Below are positions 58,552 through 64,000 of a DNA stretch of 64,000 bases, in pieces. The position numbers and the translations under genes were made by a program. Below the pieces are notes generated by a model. That model ran no database searches. It saw nothing but the letters and a program-made list of their open reading frames with translations, and was not told the DNA's origin. The DNA is from Alitta virens. Lineage: Eukaryota; Annelida; Polychaeta; Phyllodocida; Nereididae. The number at the start of each line of letters is the position of its first letter. Position 1 is the stretch's first letter. The stretch is taken from positions 11,828,558-11,892,557 of the forward strand of contig OW028575.1 of the NCBI GenBank assembly GCA_932294295.1. Reading direction: 5' to 3'.

Positions 58552-58625
58552 CAGTTCAGTGGTTAAGGCAATTGCCAGTTAAAGCATCCCAGGTTCAATT
58601 CCCAGCCCAGGCATGACTCATGAGC
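58552..58625 (+). repeat. tRNA-derived SINE-like sequence
   Basis: TTCAGTGGTTAAGGCA (A-box-like) and, about 35 bases later, AGGTTCAATTCCC (B-box). No acceptor stem pairing is visible, so a functional tRNA is unlikely. Confidence 0.5.
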
Positions 58626-60270
58626 CAAATGTATCAACTATTTTCAGAGGTAAAAAGATTTCATGGGCTCAATATGTAGTTCAATTAAATTCTTTAGTTG
58701 ACAACACTAAAGTTGATAAAATGATGCATAATGACAAGTGAAATATCCCATACATGGGATAAATGCAGTCTGTGTGTCAGACCCTCAACCCTGGATGAGA
58801 TGAGGTATTTAATTTTTGTACACCAGTGATGACTGGTATGGAAAGAATTGATAGATTCATAAAAGCTGGTGAAGGTAAAAGATCTAGTTGGGAAGAAAAA
58901 TACCTGGACTTGTTGGAAGTTGCAACCCCCGAACATGCCATAATTCCTTTTTGAGTGTTATTATAATGTCATGGTTGACCTGTTTAGTCAAGGTTGCACT
59001 GAGGTTGTATGTAATTAAGTTGACAGTATTGACTAATTTGCGTGCTGTCATTCGTCAACCTAATTATTTCTTGTTTTGAAGTGGCCAATTGTCCCTAATT
59101 TTTGTGCTCCAGGGGTTTCCATATAACTGTTTGGTGAAAATTACACCATTAACATCCTTGAAGCTGATCAGTTTCCTGCAATTAAAAGATCTTTTAGTGT
59201 ATGGGCAAGTTAAAATGAAGGTTTTATCTTCACCTGTAGGTGCATTTCTCTTTTCAACACACCACAAAGGTATTTCTGAACAATTTCGCTAAAATAAAAT
59301 AATTAAATTTGGGGATGTCCATGAATTTTATAGCTATTCTTCAAGATGTATGTCCTAACTTTAAAAGAAGGCTCCAAAATTAATAAATGCTCCATGAATT
59401 TATTACTAAAACTAAAAAACTTGCCCTGTTCCCTATGATTACTAAAATAAGTAAATTAAAATGGGAATGGGTAGAATTAGGCACAGTTTTTTTTGTAAGA
59501 ATACATAGATAAAAAGATAGGTTGATAGAAACAATGAATACAAAATGTATGGAATTATATATATGTTGAGTTGAAGTTTCTGTGTAGGCCTCCCCCCATC
59601 CCTAACTTACCCAAGCTGAGCTTCAGGTTTTCTTAACACAGTAAGATATCAAAATAGGAAAATAATGGGTTAGGGATTATTTTATACATGTAGTGCTTAT
59701 TGCACTATATATGTGCAATGCAGTGCAATAAATACACACAGCATGACTTGGCAATTTTTTCAAACCACATGGGCGGCACTTGCCCGGCCACGCCCACTTT
59801 TTCAATATGACATGACCCTTGATCCAGTTACAAGCACTTGACCTATATAGATCCATGGGTGTACCTTGGATGAATCTATTCATCCAAGGGTGTACAAGTC
59901 GCTCGCGCCATCTATGGTGATTTTTAATTGCGGCGAAATGGGTCCCGGGCAGAGACAGGGTTTCCTGGAAACAAGAGGTCTACACGAATCAGGTGGCTGC
60001 ATGAGCTATCCGCATAACTCATGGCGGTATAAACAAGAAGGCGTGGCCTCTGCTCGTGTTGTGAATATATCGACAGGGGTCTCAAGCATCGCAGCATCTC
60101 GATTCGCCGGGGGTTCCTATAAAGTTTACGTAACGACTACTGCTGAGCAAGAGTTGCTGTGGTTGGGCTGCTGCACGTGGTCTAGCGTCGACGTTATATT
60201 GACGCCGGCAACGTAAGGGGACATTTAAATTGTAGGTTCGTTTCCGTTGGCACGAAAACTACTGGTTATT
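58626..60270. other. Intergenic region before SLC6, no gene recognised
   Basis: No conserved frame. From about 59.9 kb the sequence becomes GC-richer with more CpG, consistent with the approach to the SLC6 promoter. The 116-codon frame at 59866-60216 has no recognisable features. Confidence 0.5.
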
Positions 60271-60381
60271 TTCGAAAGCATGGAAGCATTGGAGGATCAT
60301 TGAAGACATTATTTTGCACTGAATCGTTGATGCACAGTTGACGCACAATATCGTAGGAGGACTATAATCTTAAATTGCAAA
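60271..60381 (+). promoter_or_regulatory. Putative 5' UTR of SLC6 gene
   Basis: Directly precedes the start. A seven-codon upstream ORF (ATG at 60280) ends in TGA before the main ATG. The transcription start is not resolved. Confidence 0.4.
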
Positions 60382-60718
60382 ATGATGACACATTTGAAGG
60401 AAGATACTGATGTGAATGGTTATGTGGGGAACGTTGAAGAGGGCTATCACAATGAGGGAGGTGGTCTGCCCAGCAAATCCCTTCACCCTGACCTGGGTGA
60501 CCCCCAGGTTGAGGAGAATAATGTTCTCCTTCCAAAGGTGATTCTGCCGAACAGCAAGACTGTCGATTCATTCTCATCGTCTGGAAAGGGTGCGGATGAT
60601 TGTGGAAGGAGGGAGACATGGGGCAAGGAGATTGAGTTCATCCTGGCCTGTGTGGGAAATGCTGTGGGCCTAGGAAATCTTTGGAGGTTCCCCTACTTGT
60701 GCTATGAAAGTGGTGGAG
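60382..60718 (+). CDS. SLC6 family sodium/chloride-dependent transporter, first coding exon (partial gene)
   Basis: SLC6 carriers drive uptake of neurotransmitters, amino acids or osmolytes across the plasma membrane with Na+ and Cl-. This exon encodes a hydrophilic N-terminal tail (1-77) and then [17 protein letters not shown] and [16 protein letters not shown], which is TM1 with the family's Na+-binding unwound region and the GNLWRFPY signature (98-105). It ends in SGGG split by a phase 1 GTAAGA donor, a common SLC6 intron position. No further exon is found before 64000, so the rest lies outside. TM1 resembles the GABA/taurine/creatine/glycine branch, but substrate cannot be assigned from one helix. 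Start: tandem ATGs at 60382 and 60385. Confidence 0.92.
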
Positions 60719-62164
60719 GTAAGAATATTTTAATTTTGCTTAAAAACTTTTTTTGACCATCATTATTGATAATTTCAAAGTGTACTTTTAAGATCAGTAA
60801 TAGATATCTACAGTGTATACAGAAACCCCAATTTAGATCAAAGAGATTTAGATCACCACTGATTAATTAGGAATCACTGAATCAATTCAGTGATCTTAAC
60901 AAAACATAAATGTTGGATAACATGTATAGATGTGTTTCCTCATATATTCGAAAATTCGGTTGCATATGTTTGGCAAACATTTACTTCACTCTTATATTTG
61001 GTTTTAGGGCAGACCAGTAATTAAATTTATTAAATTGTTTACTGTAATATCTATAGCTTATTTATTTTAAATAAATGTGACCATGTTCAATCTAGCTACA
61101 TCAGGAGCTGTGACTCTTTGAAGAGAAATTGAACATTTAAAAAAGAAGCAAAATTTCATTTATTGATTTATTAATCAGGAGCTGCTATCAGGATATTTTG
61201 TCTAATGAAGCATGTTCAATTGTGATAACTTTCTTCTTTTTTTAATTAGCTGATATGATTGAATTAGCAAGGACCAAGGTTGGAATTAGTAACAGGAATT
61301 AAAACGGAAGTGCACCAGATTTAGAGTCAGGTTTATTGCAGTATAGTGAACCCAAATTTATGCCCATATTTGGCGCCCATTAAAAATTAAATTTAATGAA
61401 ATATTTAAGTTTAAAGTTCTAGCACAATTAAAATAACATTTGGTGCAGATAAGTGGGGTTTGGGGGCGGGAGCCCAAGAAAAAGCAAAAAATTAACGCTG
61501 TCTTTACCGTGAAGATGAAACCGCCGTCATAAGATTTCAAGCATTTTTACGTCATAGGCCTGGCAATGAGGCTCGTTTAAATATGGTCATAAATCTGGGT
61601 CCGCTATACTGCACTTTTTCCTCAGAGTCTTGTTATTAAATGATGAACATGTATACTCTGCCCACATTGCAATTACATCCTTGGTACATTCCACTGGCAA
61701 AGATCGCCGTGCATGGAGCTGGAACAGCGACCTTTGCTTTGAATGGCCTAAATTTGTGTGGTTATTTTTCTCCTTTCTGATTGGATGCTGTCATAGCGTC
61801 ATGGTGTAAGCTGGTGTCAAATTGGTCAATAACCAGAGTAGTGTGCAAGACCTTCCATTGGTCAAGCAATGACTATTGCCAGCTGTTAAATTATAGATGG
61901 CGACAGTTGCAATCCTCCACAAAACACTTCAATGTGTCAAAAGGGTGATGCAAGCGACACTGTGACGTTGTGAAAATGCCTTGGTAGGCCAATCCAGAGT
62001 CTTTCAGCCTTCAGCATGGTGAACTGCTGGCAGTGCTAAAGAGCTCACACCAGTGCCATAACTTTTTGCCTATTGCCAAGTTCCCATTATACACCTGTGT
62101 GGGTTGAGGCAGTGGTTTGAGGATGAACTACACAACTCCAAGTATATATATGGCATGTCAGGTT

Positions 62165-62280
62165 AGGGAGATGTGCATTTGAATCACCCAGTGAACATGG
62201 TGAAATTTTGCTGGAGTGATTTGAATCTGCAACCTCTGAGTTTGCATTTGACAGCTATAATTACCGCTTGACCATGACAC
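62165..62280 (-). repeat. tRNA-derived SINE-like sequence
   Basis: On the minus strand GTCATGGTCAAGCGGTAATT resembles an A-box, and AGATTCAAATC, about 35 bases on, a B-box. Cloverleaf pairing is poor. Confidence 0.45.
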
Positions 62281-62347
62281 AAAGAAATTTTTCTGTACCA
62301 ATAGACTCCGTGAATAGAGTCTGAGAAATTGGTCACTTATTTATTAA

Positions 62348-63578
62348 AGGGGAACTAAAGGAGATTTGTATGTTAATTTTAAAAGTTCAATTAGATATAA
62401 AAAAACATATTTCAGTGAAAAAAAATGTCTTAAAGTTGGGTTTGGTATGGTTTTCAGCAAATTAAAAGGACAGTTTTTACGATCCGCCGAAACGCTGGGG
62501 GCCGCCATTATTGCACACAGCACCAAAGGTAGTGACGTCACTTATGTACATATCACACATACAAATACATTTCCCATCCTGCACAGATTGCAATCCGATT
62601 CACTGTTCATTGCAATTGTAATCAATGACAAGAAAAGATAGCACATACACAAGGTGTTAATTGCAATTTGAGAAACAGCACGATTGGCATTGCAATTACC
62701 AGTTTGTATAATATGAGTAGGCCTATATGCATATTTGCTCCCTGTGTGGACAAATAACCCTGATTCTATATTATCTGAAGCCTCTTATCTAATAGTACCC
62801 ATATTGGACATTTTATTTTTCCAGAGCAAAATGAAAGTTGTTTAATATCACGATAGGCATAATTTGCTAGATGTTATCACTTCCTGATTAGATTAAGCTC
62901 ATATTTGGTATTGCTATATTACTGAACATATGGCTGGGAATATAATTAGAATTTAAGAAAAAAAATATATAGCATCCTCTTAATCCACTCTAAATGATTA
63001 ATCAATTAATTCATGTGTACAGTACTAATAGCAATCTTACAACAGAATGTTACCTGAACAAGCCAGGGCTACTGCACAATACAGGATAATTGATAGCTGT
63101 TTCTCTGTAATTATCATTTGTTCTGATGTATCATATTGTTTTGAGATTCCATAGCTGTGCATTTTGCTATAAAGCAATTGATAATTGCATTTAATGCAAT
63201 TACTTGACACTTAGTAAGAACTGTGACATGCCCTTTACAAAAGCTTTGAAAGTGCAATTAACACCTGTGTCTAAAACGGTTTTTGACAGTTCACTAGTTG
63301 GATTGCAATGCCGAGCCTCCAGGATACTTGGCTCTCATTGGCTAAGGCCACTCTAGTGACTCCATGCTAAGACCTGGTACAACAGTGACGTATTTCCGGT
63401 CAGTGCAAAACACCGGGAAAGACAAAAATGGTGGCCTCCGTGGTTCACAAAACGGAGCTAATGAATGCAGGATATTTCATTACCAGGGCACATATACAAG
63501 TTATGATTAGCGTGGATGTGTTTCTATGGACCCAAGCTAACATGTGAGAGGTAAAGTGCAAAAGGTGTTAGTTCCCCT
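62348..63578. mobile_element. 1.23 kb non-autonomous element with TTAA target duplication
   Basis: TTAA (62344-62347) is followed by AGGGGAACTAAAGGAG. At the other end GGTGTTAGTTCCCCT is followed by TTAA (63579-63582). The 11-bp inverted ends AGGGGAACTAA and the TTAA duplication are typical of piggyBac-type elements. No transposase frame lies inside. Confidence 0.8.
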
Positions 63579-64000
63579 TTAACGATAGAAGAATTGAATT
63601 GTTGAAACAATACTTAAAACTTATGCTAATTACTAGATAAATTTGTATGGGTACTAATTCAGCTAATTAGCTATAATTCTAATTATACATCTATTATTGG
63701 TATTGTGTAAGCTGGACATCTATGAGGCTTAGTGAATCCTTTTGTATTGTTAAGGCTTTTTAAGAGGATGAAGTATTTTCTGCTTGTTTATAGGGCACAA
63801 AGAAAATGTGATGTATAATTAGCCTTTAGAATGAGAGCTTATAAATTAGCTGAATTATTACCCATACAAAAAAGTATTTATCTAGCAATTAATGCAATTC
63901 TTCCATCAGTTATATATAAGTGACAACTTTCTCAAATGCATTGTTTGCTATATGTATACATGTTTACAATTCCATGATCACTGTGTGCTGTCACCTCAAA

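Larger units (their letters stand above)
60719..64000 (+). other. SLC6 intron 1 (continues beyond the window)
   Basis: No TM2-like exon is visible. It contains a tRNA-like SINE on the minus strand (about 62165-62280), a TTAA-flanked element (62348-63578), and AT-rich DNA with repeated TAATTAGC-type words near the end. Confidence 0.75.

Noticed and set aside
59866..60216. 116-codon open frame just upstream of the SLC6 exon
   Set aside because: No known domain. It lies in a GC-richer promoter-like region where chance frames are longer, and no start context or conservation supports it.
1..64000. CRISPR arrays, operons or prokaryotic features
   Set aside because: Repeats present are microsatellites, minisatellites and transposon termini. 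Genes have spliceosomal introns, so the DNA is eukaryotic.

Overview
This is animal nuclear DNA. All four recognisable genes are split by many spliceosomal introns with GT-AG borders, the sequence is AT-rich, and the spaces between and inside the genes are full of transposon debris. The gene families (heparan sulfate NDST, BFAR, mitoribosomal mS27, SLC6 transporter) point to a metazoan. The long introns, the DIRS-like retroelement and the many small inverted-repeat elements suggest a marine invertebrate, perhaps an echinoderm or another non-vertebrate deuterostome, but the phylum cannot be fixed from this window.

Layout. (1) 1.4-28.0 kb, plus strand: a complete NDST gene, with a leader rich in short upstream ORFs, 13 coding exons for 882 residues, and a 1.2 kb 3' UTR. 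Exon 4 exists in two versions, at 16.18-16.30 kb and 17.33-17.45 kb. They have matching phases and cannot both be included, because joining them creates an immediate stop. (2) 28-35.15 kb: a repeat-rich stretch with a degraded DIRS-like tyrosine-recombinase retroelement (minus strand, about 30.95-33.12 kb), a small inverted-repeat element, a GC-rich minisatellite and a pair of near-identical 170-bp repeats. (3) 35.15-38.72 kb, minus strand: BFAR copy A, a duplicate whose reading frame is still open but whose first exon is cut short. The cut joins it to a displaced piece of the NDST 3' UTR (38.72-38.97 kb). (4) 39-46.9 kb: intergenic DNA with a LINE fragment, a hAT-like MITE, a cluster of palindromic motifs and other repeats. 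(5) 46.94-51.85 kb, minus strand: BFAR copy B, full length (546 residues), carrying a 1.3 kb inverted-repeat transposon in its last intron that copy A lacks. (6) 53.27-57.87 kb, plus strand: the 11-exon gene for mitochondrial ribosomal protein mS27, head to head with BFAR-B. A 120-bp fold-back element lies between the two. (7) 60.38 kb to the end, plus strand: the first coding exon of an SLC6 sodium-coupled transporter and part of its first intron, which holds a 1.2 kb TTAA-flanked element.

The genes share no pathway. NDST acts in Golgi heparan sulfate synthesis, BFAR is an ER membrane E3 ligase scaffold, mS27 belongs to the mitochondrial small subunit, and SLC6 carriers are plasma membrane transporters. 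The most distinctive observation is the mutually exclusive exon pair in NDST. It would swap the stretch carrying the second histidine motif of the deacetylase domain, and an N-glycosylation sequon present in only one version. Next is the history readable from the two BFAR copies: duplication, truncation, joining to an NDST fragment, then a transposon insertion in one copy only. All exon borders are my own readings of reading frame, splice dinucleotides, phase and family conservation; no alignment program was run.
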